In this document: positions 1 through 11,099 of the stretch, in pieces
Layout of the letters: each line of letters starts with the position of its first letter
How positions within the stretch are numbered: the first letter of the stretch is position 1
From: Henricia sp. BOLD:AAB3569
Taxonomy: Eukaryota; Echinodermata; Asteroidea; Spinulosida; Echinasteridae
Assembly (NCBI GenBank): GCA_037783545.1
Contig: JBBELK010000317.1
Coordinates: 930,001 to 994,000, forward strand
Length of the DNA: 64,000 nt
Direction: 5' to 3'
Program-made: the position numbers and the translations under genes
Notes under the pieces: model-generated
What the model was told of the DNA's origin: nothing
What the model saw: the letters and a program-made list of their open reading frames with translations, nothing else
The model's database searches: none

Positions 1-60
1 TGAAGATATCTGAAAGGAATCACTCACTTATTTTTCAAATGTACCTTGTTACTGTGGAAA
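1..60 (+). repeat. Dispersed repeat fragment, second copy near 42061-42120
   Basis: The first ~60 bases match, with a few changes, the stretch at about 42061-42120 (shared run around TTTCAAATGTACC followed by ATTACTGTGGAAA). The match stops where the receptor-gene fragment begins, so copy A of the Ig receptor was probably truncated at this junction. The family is not recognised. Confidence 0.4.
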
Positions 61-405
61 GACCCACATACGAATCAGTCGGGGATCAACCAGCCTCACC
101 CCAAACATATGAATCGGTAGATAGAAACATACCACCACATCCTTCAGAAATAACATCAGGAACTGCTGTGAAAAGATTTCGTGGAAAGCAGACAGGATAA
201 ATCTAAAGTACTTTACGCGAAGCCGGATAAATCTGCATTCCCTTCTAGCAAGGAAAAACGGCTCAAAGACAAATCATGACGAAAAGGCGCCTATACCAGT
301 TTACGCATTGCCCGATATAACGAACGTATCGTTAAAAATGCAAAATACCAGACCGACGTGGACAACAACGAACCAGATTATACACTACCCGTTATAAACT
401 AACAT
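60..405 (+). pseudogene. Decayed 3' fragment of the Ig/YxxP receptor gene (copy A)
   Basis: The translation matches the end of the cytoplasmic tail of the two intact receptors downstream: TYESVGDQPASPQTYESVD, then a stop after AVKRF. After that the reading frame shifts to a segment with LYAKPDKS, a stop, and finally a part matching the last residues (NEPDYTLPVIN). The Ig domains, the membrane helix and the middle of the tail are absent, and a large part of the tail between the AVKR segment and the YAKPDK segment is deleted. The 3' flank (410-1380) is collinear with that of the intact copies, so this is a true tandem duplicate rather than a processed copy. The 5' part may lie outside the window, but the internal stops and deletion make it non-functional as read. 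Confidence 0.75.
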
Positions 406-409
406 TATT

Positions 410-1380
410 TTGGTGTCATTTAGAATTTTAGATACATGTAGTATACTAAGATAGCTTGTACATAAGGCTTTTTCTTGAACAAAGGCCGTTTTAAAAGCTA
501 CTATTAAATTGAGGGAAAGCTTTTTAGGTCTGGAGCAACATTTTTGTGGTATCCTGTCAAAATAAGCATTTTACGAGCAAAATACAAGCAAAAAAGTTGA
601 GATTTTGACATTCCATTAGAATCAAGGATTAGTTTAATAATAATACATTGCGTGTAGCACTTTACACTGTCGTCGCGCTGTGGTTTTGTATGCACTGTTT
701 TTTTCGATATTAGAGAAAAAGAAACATTATTCTAGATTATAAAACAAAAATAACTGAATAATTAACTAGTTGTGCATGTATAGTAATAGGGCCAATGTAC
801 TTTACATCATGTTGAATTTTCAGGAATATGATAATTTAGATTACAGTAAAAAGATAGCGTGACGTAATGCATGTAAATAAAACATAAACCTATTAAATCT
901 GTTATGCACACTACTCACAATAAGTTAGGGATATTATCGGGTGTATGCAGATATTTTGTTGAGGGTATGCAGTAGGTATTCCGCTTGGATGATTTTGTAA
1001 ATGATTAGACAGTTGTATATGTATCTGCATGACAGAAACATCTTGTCACAGGAATAGGTGAAAACAGTGACTAGGAAGAAAATCAAAAATTGACAACATA
1101 CCAATATCCCTAACTTAGTGCGAGTAGTGTAAGTTATTAACGAAAGTGTTACGCCATCTGCGTGATCAGACGAGTACAAGTACTATTCGTATACAGGTAA
1201 TTTTCGGCGTTATAAGTTTGTAAAAAAATGACATGAACATTAAATTCCACCACACACGGGATGTCGTTGATTTGGCTTTGTTAATATACATAAATATTGT
1301 TTAGTAATATATAGGCCTACGCCTCTCTGAAACTTTTCTGAAACTGAAACTCTTTAAAGTTGGACTGTCCGTGTTTGGGT
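410..1380 (+). other. 3' UTR and flank of receptor copy A
   Basis: This non-coding stretch is collinear with the flanks of copy B (about 7690-9050) and copy C (14880-15500). Shared landmarks are the ACTAAGATAGCTT run just after the stop and an AATAAA at 876-881 preceded by TGTAA, the likely poly(A) signal of the family. The same hexamer lies at 8320-8325 and 15316-15321. No gene is seen in it. Confidence 0.6.
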
Positions 1381-1671
1381 GAAAGGATTAAAAAATTAAT
1401 TTACTCAAGCGAACGAATTTAGAAAGCTTACCTGTAACGAAAAATGTTCCCACATCAGGAATTGGAGATACAAGACTTTTTCTTAAAACGGGCTTTATTG
1501 TGATTGGCTTACCGGCGACCAATCAGACAAATATTAATGGTAATGAATATTCATGACTTGGGTTGGTTGAGGGTTTAACCAACTGTTGGGATGTTCACGT
1601 CCTGGTAATACATGGTTGGTCAAAATTTTAACCAAGTTGGATAACATTTTTAATCAACGTTCTGAGAGTGA

Positions 1672-1865
1672 CAGGAAAGACCCGACAGCAATTGTAACAT
1701 ACACCACATGTAAACTGGTACCCAACCGTGGGAGAAATTGCCAACTTAAGGTGTTTTTTTTAATCGTTTGCGAACCATTTTTTTCACCATTCATTGAAAA
1801 CAGAAACCATGCATGGATATTTAAGGTTTCGCTGAAGTATTATTGCATCTATGTGGCTTAAATTA
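1672..1865 (+). repeat. Dispersed repeat family D1, copy 1
   Basis: A non-coding repeat containing GTGGGAGAAATTGCCAA and, ~70 bp later, CCATGCATGGAT followed by a GCATCTATGTGGCT run. Related copies are at 3962-4030 (partial), 25668-25885 and 58385-58625, with a decayed one near 18290-18490. No coding capacity and no clear terminal repeats are seen. Confidence 0.5.
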
Positions 1866-1889
1866 ACTGATTCTTCTTTTTGTTTCTCT

Positions 1890-2130
1890 TTTCGAAAGTT
1901 TTAAAAAAAGAATGGGCTAAAAAAGTAAAACAAGGATACTGACAATTCAGATATACATATAACATGAAAGAAGGAACAGAAACAAAGTACAGTTTTGCTT
2001 ATCTACTCGCTGAATAAATAAACTTGTTATAAAAATAAATAACCCAACATTCTTTTAACACATTATCAGGAGGAAGTAATACAAAAAGAAAGTATATACA
2101 TGTACATGTTGTTCTGATTATAGTCCGGGA
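1890..2130 (+). other. Orphan copy of the receptor promoter/upstream region
   Basis: The stretch with AAGTAAAACAAGGATACTGA, then TTTTGCTTATCTACTCGCTG, then GGAGGAAGTAATACAAAAAG matches the region upstream of receptor copy B (4105-4395). No receptor coding sequence follows; a SINE and unrelated DNA follow instead. It is either the remains of another receptor copy or a local duplication of the upstream region. Confidence 0.55.
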
Positions 2131-2198
2131 GCTCATGATGATTTGTTCATCATCACGAGTACAAAAGGTCTGAGGCGTGGAATCAATAGGCGGATGGG

Positions 2199-2478
2199 CG
2201 GTCGGGTTGGCGTAGTGGTTCTTTCCTCGCCTTTCACCTCTGGCGTCCCGGGTTCGAATCCGCGGCGTGTATGTGGATTGGGTTTGCAGTCCCTACTTGA
2301 CCGCGTGGGTTTTCCCCTGGGGCATTTCTCCGAGGGTTTTCCTCCCACTTCTAAAACTGCAACTCCTTCTTCGTCATCTCAAGTTTGTAATATAGTATAG
2401 TTAAAGCTAAAACCGTATAGTTGATGGCATAAAGGGCCTTAGTTGCCGAAGATGCCATGAAATAAACAACAACAACAT
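2199..2478 (+). mobile_element. tRNA-derived SINE, family A
   Basis: The head has pol III promoter-like elements: an A-box-like TGGCGTAGTGG and a B-box GGTTCGAATCC, as in tRNA genes. It is followed by a tRNA-unrelated body and a CAA-rich tail (AACAACAACAACA). A second copy lies inverted at 8395-8652, which identifies it as a dispersed element. Confidence 0.8.
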
Positions 2479-2479
2479 C

Positions 2480-3700
2480 AATAGGCAGGGCAAGTGTGAC
2501 CTCCGAATGGCATTTCTTAAGTTGCAGATCCTGTACCTAAGGGGGAGGGGGAGGCCCCCTTTTGACCCCAAAATTACCTTTATTAGCATATAGTCGAGTA
2601 CATCAATCAATCCTTCACCAAACTATCTTCTGATGAACCCTAATTAATGATCGGCATTTCTTAAGTTGCAACTCCTGTGATTAGTACGGCTGAACTTTAA
2701 GTAGAAATTTTATCACGTAATAGTTGTGTGCATTGTCAATTGTGCTCCATCCTGGTATGCTGTGCATGCACGGGTTTCACTGTGCGTGCCTGACCGTGCA
2801 TGCCCGAACGGGTTTCTTTTGTTAATACATTCTTTTAACAGATGTATTTATTATTTGCTTAGTTGGTTTTGGTTTAAGGTTTTCTATACAAGGGCGTTGT
2901 TTCTATTGCTCTAGGTTCTCGATTAGTCCAAGCTGGGTTTGGGATGCTGAGTTTAGTGGTGTCTCCGCCGACTATGCTACCGCGATGTTTCTACCGAGGC
3001 CGTGTCGTGTTGTGCTGGTTACTTGATGTTTTTACCCTGACGGGATGTAACTACTGGGAGTCGTGATGTGCCTTGGGTCGCCGGTTGACGCCGAACTCCC
3101 CTTCTCCTGTGCTAGGGCTGGTCGGGATCCAGGGCAGTACTACAATATTCATACCGGTATGTAATGTTTAGTATATTTTTGCTTGCCCGCTTTATTTTGC
3201 TTATTTAATCTTTGTTTTTGGTTTGTTGTTAATTGCTTATATTTTTGTTGCAGCCGTTAATCTTTGCATAAATCGATAACCGATTGCATGTTGCCTTTCA
3301 ATCAATGCATGCCGCCATTAGTGCTAAAATTAACTGCTTTGCTCGTTTAAGTGTAATAATTTGTGCTTGTAGATTTAATATGGTTTGTGGTGAAATTCAA
3401 GTAAAGAGTAATTGTTACATATAAATTTCGGGTTTTACTCGTCTTTTGTCAACTGCTGTGTTTTTGCATATAATTCATTTCTTCTGCCGTACGTGTGGGT
3501 TGCGTGTTACACAATTATTTTGGGGTCAGCACGCGTACGTAACAGAATGCTTAACAAAGCCCTAAATTAGCGGTTTAATTAACATATCGAGTACATCAAC
3601 CAAACCAACGCTAACAAATTGCCTAGAGAGTCCTGGGTAATGAATGACTTTTCTTAAGTGTCAATTAAACACATCTAAGGTAACTCAATTAAACACATCT
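2480..3700. other. Intergenic DNA without a recognisable gene
   Basis: No supported coding region is seen. The part from 2900 to 3560 is GT-rich and of unknown nature. At about 3661-3705 a run of about 24 bases containing TCAATTAAACACATCTAAGG occurs twice in tandem, just before the LINE fragment. Confidence 0.4.
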
Positions 3701-3701
3701 A

Positions 3702-3962
3702 AGGCAACTCATCCGAATGATTTTCCAGTTCGCTTGTTGAAAGAGTTTGGCTATGAAATGTCGGAGCCATTAACTCACATTTTCAATTCGTGTCTGAAAC
3801 TTGGCTGTTTTTAAACAGTTTGGAAAAACGTTTCTGTTTGTCCTGTGCCAAAGGTGACTGGTGCCAATAGTTTTGACAAATTGCGACATATATCCAAAAC
3901 ACCGATCATGGCAAGAATTTTTGAAGGATTTTTACCAGATTGGATTATGAGTGATATTACAC
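3702..3962 (+). mobile_element. Non-LTR retrotransposon (LINE) reverse transcriptase fragment
   Basis: One frame reads NDFPVRLLKEFGYEMSEPL, then IFNSCLKLGCF, a stop, WKNVSVCPVPKVTG, then FDKLRHISKTPIMARIFEGF. This is the conserved N-terminal part of the RT domain of jockey/CR1-like LINEs, normally P-L-x-x-I-F-N, then F-P-x-x-W-K, then V-x-P-V-P-K, then L-R-P-I-S. One internal stop replaces the usual Pro before the WK motif. Both ends are truncated, so this is a dead fragment. Confidence 0.8.
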
Positions 3963-4030
3963 AAAAACCATGCATGGATTCTTAAGGTTTTCTGAAATTT
4001 TGTTTCATATATGTGGCTTAAATTTCTACT
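3962..4030 (+). repeat. Dispersed repeat family D1, partial copy
   Basis: Starts directly after the LINE fragment with AAACCATGCATGGATTC and ends near the ATGTGGCTTAAATT run shared with 1800-1862. It is truncated at its 5' side. Confidence 0.5.
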
Positions 4031-4239
4031 TAACTTTAGTTCTTTATTTACGTAATGATTTTGTTCCTGTTTTCAAAAGTTTTTCAATCATGTCTTTAAT
4101 TACCAATATGGGCTAGAAAAGTAAAACAAGGATACTGACAAATAATATATACATGAAACAAGGAACATAAACAAAATACAGTTTTGCTTATCTACTCGCT
4201 GAATAAATAAACTTGTTCAAATAAATATTATTATATCAA

Positions 4240-4497
4240 CGATATACACGTTCAGAATGAAGTGATTATGTCCAACTCTGGTACAGAAAACGTAGAATTG
4301 TTAGTTACCTGGAAATAACCCAACATTCTTTTCACGCAATTTATGATGAGGAAGTGATACAAAAAGGAAAGTACATGTAGTTCTGATTATATATATAGGC
4401 CAGATAGGAAGAGGCAGTTTCATTTGTTGTACTTAATAGAAACGTGCGGTGTGTTAAACGCTCTTGATAAAAACAAAATCCATATTTGTTTTTGGAA
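4240..4497 (+). promoter_or_regulatory. Conserved promoter of receptor copy B
   Basis: This stretch is strongly conserved with 12085-12361 upstream of copy C. A TATA-like run (TTATATATATA, 4387-4397) lies about 105 bp before the start codon. Just upstream is GAGGAAGTGATAC, containing the ETS-family core GGAA in a context resembling PU.1-type sites. A GATAGGAAGAGGCAGTTTCA block follows the TATA box. That these act as a promoter and ETS site is inference from conservation and position. Confidence 0.6.
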
Positions 4498-6906
4498 ATG
4501 GCGATCATTTCTGCACTTCAACAACACTTGGTTATTAGTATCATGTGCGTTTTAGCCAAAGCGGACTTTTTCACCGAGAATCCGATAGAACTGGCCGTGA
4601 GTGTCGGAGCTGAAGCACATGTATGGTGCTCTACCGAACAAACTTTTACATGCACAGAAATGAACTGGGTTTACTCTAACTCAACAGAAAAAGGTTATCC
4701 GTTCGGAACCATTGGAACGTGCCGAACTCCAACCTTACGCGATCCTTCATCGCAGCATAGGTTCTCCATTACGTTTAAAGACGGTCGGTACGGTATACAC
4801 ATAACGGACGTCAGTCATGAAGATTCTGGGCGATATGCGTGCTGGGTCGTTCGTCAGGCAGAGGGAGACAATCGTACTCTCGGGGAGTATTCGGATATCG
4901 GGATTCTTCGAGTCACAATTACGCCCTTGCCTCAACCTCAGTGCACATTCATACCCGAAGTTGCTGCGGTACACGATGAGGTATCTCTCAAATGTCTCGT
5001 CCCAGAGGGAGGGCACGAATCTGTGAGACTTACATGGCTCTTTGGACAATCAAGTCGAAGTTCGCCTAACATAGGTCCCGGGTTGAGCTTCACAAAAAGG
5101 CACATCTTGCTCGAAGAAGACAATTACCAACGGTTCACATGCATCGCGGGTCCCGATCAACACAGCGGACCAAACTGCACTTTAGTACCTTTGCAGATCC
5201 CCATGAATGTAACTCTCCGTTTCGTATCAACCAGCCCAGTAGACAGCCGAAATGAGACAACAGCGACATTCGTCTGCGATTCAGAGGCTGTGCCGCCAGC
5301 TACCGATTACAGGTGGACGGCTGAGGAGCAAGATCCTGCTACAAACAATTGGATGTCTCCAGACACAATTAATCGGACACTAATAGACTCTGGCAGAACT
5401 CTTGTTATTTCGCTTGTGGGAAACACCGAGAGGAAAATACGTGTCTCCTGCACAGCTTCTAACGACATTGGTTTGACTAATACGAGCGATCCTATTTTCC
5501 TAATCCAGTGCAGAACTGGATATTTAGTTACCAACGTGGACATGTGCCACAATCTCCTCCCGCTCACCACAACGACGTCGACTTCTCCAACTGATACAAC
5601 CAAAAACAGCGGTGGTAAGCAATCATCAAACGAGAAACTGATTATTATAATTGGTGTTGTTTTAGCCATTTTCGCGCTGATCATTTTGGTGTTTATTTTC
5701 TGCTTATTAGTCGTCAGAAACAGAAGATCAAAGAAGGCAAAGAAACGGTTATCGGAGACTCATCCTTTGCCAGGCGTGACTTTCAATTTCCAAGAAGCTG
5801 AGGTTAATTTAGAGATCCATTCTGCAGCAAACGAGTTGACGATCGCGACCAAGACTGTCGGGTATGAGTCGTTCGGCTACCAAGAGTCCGCGAAATTGAC
5901 CCGACTTCACCCGAACACCCGAACGGGAGATACACCCGAATGGGCACCCGAGGAGGTGTATGCCGATGTTGATCAAAAATCGGCCTCACCAGTGACGGAA
6001 TCACAACTGGTTCAAAGAGACTCTTTAATGTATGCTTCATTTGGCGAGGAATTGGCGCGTAACATACGACAAACGGAGCACTCCACCTACGAATCAATTG
6101 GAGAAGCAGCCTCAGTAGATACAACCATACCACCACATAGTTCAGAGGTTGCATCAGCACCTGCTGTGAAAAGAGTTTGCGTTGTTACACCAACGATTCA
6201 CTTGTCCAACGAAACGAGCGGTCAAGCAATCTATACTTTGCCAGACAAGACAGCAAAATCCAAGTCTCAAGAAGTCAAAATCCTCGCATCGAGAACGGAA
6301 TCGGGTGAGGATGAGTTATCGGTTGGTGGGGATTCTGAATCGCAAGACGTTGTCTACGCCAAGCCTGATAAAACCCGCAAGACATCTGAGGGACAAGACA
6401 ACGGCATTCCATGCACTACAAACCAGAAAAAGTCATGCAAATCCCAAGATGTCATCGATGCTGTGTACGCCATGCCGGACAAGTCTCGCAACAAGTCTTT
6501 CGATACGCCTCATTCCATGGACACGGACTTAGCGAGCGAAGACGGCCCACAAGACCCATCCGCCTCGACTCTCCCATCCAATGCCTGCTCTAAGAATCCC
6601 ATCGAACATTCCTCTAAACCCGGAAAGTCACAGCGGTCTTTGAGCTCCCGCACAGTGGGAGTCGCTCTAATGAGAGGCTGGAAACAAAACCAAGCTAAAT
6701 TCAACAGAAACTTGTCCGCAGAGCTAGAGATCGTGGATAGCAGACAGGACGAATCTGCACTTTACGCGACGCCGGATAAATCTGCAATGCCCGATAAAGG
6801 ACGTATTGTTAAAAATGCAAAATACCAGACCGACGTGGACAACAACGAACCAGATTATGTACTACCCGATACAAACCTAACAATATTTTGGTTTAATCCA
6901 TTTTAA
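4498..6906 (+). CDS. Single-exon three-Ig-domain receptor with YxxPDK/ITIM-like tail (copy B)
   Basis: A type I membrane protein of 802 residues in one exon. The start is the ATG at 4498 (AAATGG context), conserved in copy C; sequence upstream diverges. Residues 1-22 form a signal peptide. Ig-like domain 1 spans ~23-142 (Cys44-Cys115, with a DSGRYAC motif), domain 2 ~148-240 (Cys166-Cys215), and domain 3 ~245-340 (Cys260-Cys318). A Thr/Ser-rich stalk precedes the transmembrane helix at 381-406, followed by a basic stop-transfer run. The ~395-residue tail has an ITIM-like STYESI near 529 and YxxP sites near residues 579, 619, 656, 755 and 786, four of them YxxPDK. Phosphorylated YxxP sites are known Crk/Nck-type SH2 ligands, and ITIMs recruit SHP phosphatases, so signalling is likely. 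Relative to copy C, a one-base insertion at the stop adds nine residues. The family name and ligand are unknown. Confidence 0.85.
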   Translation: MAIISALQQHLVISIMCVLAKADFFTENPIELAVSVGAEAHVWCSTEQTFTCTEMNWVYSNSTEKGYPFGTIGTCRTPTLRDPSSQHRFSITFKDGRYGIHITDVSHEDSGRYACWVVRQAEGDNRTLGEYSDIGILRVTITPLPQPQCTFIPEVAAVHDEVSLKCLVPEGGHESVRLTWLFGQSSRSSPNIGPGLSFTKRHILLEEDNYQRFTCIAGPDQHSGPNCTLVPLQIPMNVTLRFVSTSPVDSRNETTATFVCDSEAVPPATDYRWTAEEQDPATNNWMSPDTINRTLIDSGRTLVISLVGNTERKIRVSCTASNDIGLTNTSDPIFLIQCRTGYLVTNVDMCHNLLPLTTTTSTSPTDTTKNSGGKQSSNEKLIIIIGVVLAIFALIILVFIFCLLVVRNRRSKKAKKRLSETHPLPGVTFNFQEAEVNLEIHSAANELTIATKTVGYESFGYQESAKLTRLHPNTRTGDTPEWAPEEVYADVDQKSASPVTESQLVQRDSLMYASFGEELARNIRQTEHSTYESIGEAASVDTTIPPHSSEVASAPAVKRVCVVTPTIHLSNETSGQAIYTLPDKTAKSKSQEVKILASRTESGEDELSVGGDSESQDVVYAKPDKTRKTSEGQDNGIPCTTNQKKSCKSQDVIDAVYAMPDKSRNKSFDTPHSMDTDLASEDGPQDPSASTLPSNACSKNPIEHSSKPGKSQRSLSSRTVGVALMRGWKQNQAKFNRNLSAELEIVDSRQDESALYATPDKSAMPDKGRIVKNAKYQTDVDNNEPDYVLPDTNLTIFWFNPF

Positions 6907-8390
6907 TCCATTTTGTACGAATCTACAGTCCACTGTATATTATTTTAAGAATATACGGAAAGTGTAGATTCTTAACACAAACAAATTTAATAATCCACGG
7001 AAAGTGTAAATGCTTAACACAAAAGATTTTAAGAATCTACACTTTTTATTAAGAAACTGTTGGGAAAACAACGACACACAGATCGAGGAAAATTACCAAA
7101 CTGACAATATTTCCATTGTTTATTATTGCATGAATACAATTTCAAATTATTCAAGAAATTACTACAGCGAAAACGAGAAAATGTTGATACTTAATACAAA
7201 CAAATCTGCATTATGTGCAGGGTACTAAATATAGTTTAACTTTTTCATGAACGAGTCAAGGAATTGCCACTTTCATAACTTCACTTTTAACCCTATGCAC
7301 AAGCCCTACGGATGTGGTCTCCAAATTGGTTTCTGAACTTTTGTTCACTCTAAAGATCTCTTATCAGAAATACGTTTCGTGCTTGTAATAAGGAAATATC
7401 ATGCAGGTATTAACGTAAAATCTTACACATTATGTACAGAGTTTTCCTATTGGTTTAGTGAATGGGGTCCTGAGGTGTTCGTGTATATAGTAAACTTTCA
7501 ACACACACTCAGGACGTTCAATTATCCCACATTTACCAAACAATATAGTCATAAAGCCTTGCCAGAAAACGAATTATATTCTTACACCAAACCAAACGCT
7601 ATGCATTGCATCCATATTGACAGAATGGCTTGCTGGTGCGTTTCTTTGTTCCGGGACAGTGGACTTTTTCAAGAATCTACACTTCTCGTCCATGTACATG
7701 TAGTATACTAAGATAGCTTCTACATAAGGCTTTTTCTTGTACAAAATACGTTAAAAAAAACTACTATTATACACATGGCATTAGGGACCAAAGGTGGGTG
7801 GCCACTATATGCAGGTGGCCTGTTTATGAAGGTGGCCTTAATAGCAGGTTTCACTGTAGTATACTAAGATAGCTTCTACATAAGGCTTTTTCTTGTACAA
7901 AATACGTTTTAAAAAACTACTTTTAAACCGAGGAAAGTCTTTAACCAAAGTGTGGAGCAACATTTTTGTAATAATCTGTAAGAGTAAGCATTTTACGAGC
8001 AAAAGTACATGCCAAAAAGTTCAGAGATTTTGACATTCCATCGGAATCAAGCGATTAGTTTAATGATAATACATTGCGTGTAGGCTATAGGCACTTTACA
8101 CTGTCGTCGCGTTGTGGTTTTGGATGCAGTGTTTTATTTTTCGATATTAGAAAAAAAGAAAAATTATACCAGATTATAACACTAAAATAACTGAATAATG
8201 AACTAGTTGTGCGAGTAGTAATAGGGCCAATGTATTATAAATCATGTTGAATTTTCAGCAATATGCTATAATTTAGATTAAAGTAAAAAGATGGCGTAGG
8301 CCATAATGTGATGCCTGTAAATAAACAAAAAAACAACACTCGGGTCAATCTGTTATGTACACTACTCACAATAAATTATAGGGATATTGT
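6907..8390 (+). other. 3' UTR and flank of receptor copy B
   Basis: Collinear with the flanks of copies A and C, with AATAAA at 8320-8325. It contains extra DNA between 6910 and 7690 that the other copies lack. A ~65 bp segment (7696-7760, ACTAAGATAGCTTCTACATA onward) is repeated at 7857-7921, flanking a short insert rich in GGTGGCC. Short ORFs here have no protein-like features. Confidence 0.5.
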
Positions 8391-8394
8391 GTAC

Positions 8395-8652
8395 GTTGTG
8401 TTGTTGTTAGTTTACAGCAATGTATAATTATGCGGTTTTAGCTTGAACTATACTTTATTATCAACTTGAGATGACGAAGAAGAAGTTGCAGTTTTAGAAG
8501 TGGGAGGAAAACCCCCAGAGAAATCTCTGGGGGAAAACCCACGCGGTCAAGTAGGGATTGCAAACCCAATCCACATACATGCCCCGGTTTCGAACCCGGG
8601 ACGCCAAAGGTGAAAGACGAGGAAAGAACCACTACGCCAACCCTACCGCCCG
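8395..8652 (-). mobile_element. tRNA-derived SINE, family A (inverted copy)
   Basis: Reverse complement of the SINE at 2199-2478, with the B-box (read here as GGTTTCGAACCCGGG) and the CAA-type tail at the low-coordinate end. It interrupts sequence that is continuous in the flank of copy A (around 925-985), so it inserted after the receptor duplication or was lost from copy A. Confidence 0.8.
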
Positions 8653-9029
8653 AGGGTACGCATTCCGCTTGGATGATTTTGTATATGATTAGACAGTTAT
8701 ACATCTGCATGAGTCGGACACATCTTGTCACGGTGAAAACAGTCCTTCGGGAAAAAATTGACAATATACCAATATCCCTAACTTATTGTGAGTAGTGTTA
8801 GGTTATTAGCCAATGTATTATGCCATCTGAGTGATCAGAGGAGTACATGTACAATTCGTATGGGTACTTTTCGGCGTTATAAGTTCGTAAAAAAAAAGAC
8901 GGCAATACATGATGTATTACAATTCCATCACACACACGGGATGTCGTTGATGTGCCTTTGTCTATATATACATTGATATTGTTATAATATTTACGCCTTC
9001 CTGAAACTTTTTCTGAAACTGAAACTCTT

Positions 9030-9740
9030 TACAAATGGACTGTCCGCGCGAAGTGCGAGTTGCTTTTGTCATTCGCGGTTGGTTTCTCTTCTTGTTCAGT
9101 TGGAAAATAATATCCTGCGAACACTATGTACATATACTGTACACAAATCTGCCAACAGATTTCATAAGAAGGGTTTCTGGGTGTTGATATGGACGAGAGA
9201 ATCTCTCAGATTTTCGCGTCTTCGCGGCGTTAAATAATTTCCGAAAAAAACAGCACTAATTAAAGCACTTAGGCCTATAAGTTGTCTACCAATCAATAAT
9301 CCAGGTCAAAGGTTATGTAGTCTCCCAAGAACTTCAAATCATACTGTATTAAACTGGTCATTATCAGCAGCAGAGTGCAGGTAATTATCAACAAGCTAAT
9401 GTGCAAACCATGCGGTAAATAATCACAAAAACGAGCTCGCTGAACTAACGTGCTTAGTCGAGAGGCAGCTGGCGCCCTAAAACCATGAAACTGTAGAGAG
9501 CGCTGTTGCAATTTAACAGTCGACATTACAAAAACTCGAAAACCGTAGATAGGGCGTGATACTCTAAACTGCGTTCAGCACAGCCAGGAATGAACCTCGG
9601 ACCATCAATAAGATAGCCTTATTATTTTACATACGTACTCTTTCCAGATGATTATAATATGGGGAGCCGAAGAGTGATGTTGATTGCCATGGTAACTGGC
9701 TCCAAACGTATAAACCATTCATTGCAAACGCACAGGGAAA
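9030..9740. other. Intergenic DNA without a recognisable gene
   Basis: No coding region is supported. Only short ORFs without domain features are present. Confidence 0.4.
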
Positions 9741-9742
9741 CG

Positions 9743-9930
9743 GTTGAGGCACAGGCTCGTCAGCAACGCGCGCGCGCCAAATTCGTGCTACGAAACACGC
9801 AGCTCCATGCCGTATTTCACGGCACGAATCCGGCGCGCTCGCATTGCTGACGAGCCTATGTGCCTTTAAAGGCACATGCCGGTCTACTGTTTACATAATT
9901 TAGTGATGTAGCATCCTTGACAATACTTTT
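9743..9930. mobile_element. Fold-back MITE (GCGCGC type) plus partial MITE end
   Basis: Two arms can pair: GCTCGTCAGCAACGCGCGCG on the left and its complement (CGCGCTCGCATTGCTGACGAGC) on the right, with shorter internal complementary runs (CACGAAA-like). The same element is at 59886-60030 and a half copy at 45955-46005. Directly after it (9857-9930) is sequence matching the right end of the MITE at 26158-26408 (CTACTGTTTACATAATTTAG, GCATCCTTGACAAT). Confidence 0.65.
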
Positions 9931-10514
9931 TTGATGGTCCTTGTGAAACTTGAAAGATCATCAAAATGTCCCGTAATTAACTACAAAAGCTTAAAATTAA
10001 TAAAAACGGTCAATAGTCGAGTTATACGCTTTACCAGCCGTTCACTATCGCGCGAGACTCACGACTTTGTCGGAAACGATTCGCTCTTCATTTGGCAGCT
10101 TTTGCTTTGGATATCTCTCATTTTCTGCTGAAGTTTTCGATGGACAGCTCGGACCACCGAATAGGTTTTTCCGTTTTCTGTAGAGGAGCTGACATTTATG
10201 GTTGGTCTTCAAGAACGTACAACTGTAGTTCCGCGTGGAGCCAGAGTAGGTGTAGCCTACGTGTACAGACTAAAACACCTAATAACGAAACACATCCTGC
10301 GGTCTGGCTGCACGAACTACGGCACTGTACTTCATGGTCCCAACGTGTGTGTGCCGTGGGGCTAAATGTCACATTGTCCGGTAGACTGTCCACGGTGGAA
10401 CTCGCTTCGGTTCCTCGGACTTTGTGTCAAAATTTTATGTTCGATTTTTCAGAGTTATGTTTAACTTTGTTTCATAACCTGAATAAATAGTCTCGTTTAT
10501 CAAATACACATAAA
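9931..10514. other. Intergenic DNA, one unrecognised ORF
   Basis: A 132-codon ORF lies at 10092-10490 on the + strand. Its translation has no signal peptide, no recognised domain and no supporting splice structure, so it is probably fortuitous. Nothing else is seen. Confidence 0.3.
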
Positions 10515-10962
10515 GGTAATTCCCAAAATTAGGGGTCCAAAAGTGTGACATGCTTTTTAAGATTTCCAAGTGTTTTTAATGATTGAAAGTGGTTTCCCAG
10601 TAGAAAATAATTATTTTTATTTGAACAAAATAATGCCACTCAAATTTAATGTTTGTGTGAAGATATGGCACCGAGGTTAATGCAAACTCATTCTACAGCC
10701 AATTTTCATTGGCGTAGGTAACAGGGGACACCAAACTATTCAATACCATGGAACAAATTATAAGCCTTTATGGTCTATTGCTTTGAATATTTTTTCAGGA
10801 ATCAGAAAACAAAATATTGAAGAAAATGATGCTGCCCCCTATAATCACAGGTCACAGTCCATTACTGAGAATTTGTGGTCATAAGTGGTGAGTTTTGAAG
10901 CAGAGAGTGTCGTACGTAACTGGGACACCAAACATTTTGGACCCCTAATTTTGGGAATTACC
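10515..10962. mobile_element. MITE with GGTAATTCCC terminal inverted repeats
   Basis: The ends are GGTAATTCCCAAAATTAGGG and its exact reverse complement, ~450 bp apart; the inverted repeat extends to about 25 bp (through GGTCC). A second copy at 24311-24751 is in the opposite orientation. There is no coding capacity, so it is non-autonomous. Confidence 0.8.
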
Positions 10963-11099
10963 CATTAGCCTTTTAAAAGTATGGCGGAATATTTTGAAAA
11001 AAAAAACTCAAAGCTGAATTTGATGCAGTACTGCACTAATAAACTCCCGGAATAAATTATCATACGGCCATATAGCCATATGGAAATAGAACTAACTCC

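Noticed and set aside
4486..4497. Upstream extension of the copy B receptor frame (MFLE...), and the similar one at 12329 in copy C
   Set aside because: The extensions start with TTG, not ATG, and the two copies differ there. The ATG at 4498 and 12362 has good context and begins the conserved signal peptide.
4747..5684. Antisense and alternate-frame ORFs of 60-125 codons inside the receptor genes
   Set aside because: They overlap a full-length frame with clear domains, and the same shadows occur in the paralogue, as expected from conserved codons.
10092..10490. 132-codon + strand ORF
   Set aside because: No domain, signal peptide or homology to anything else in the window, and it lies in MITE-rich DNA. 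Kept only as an intergenic note.
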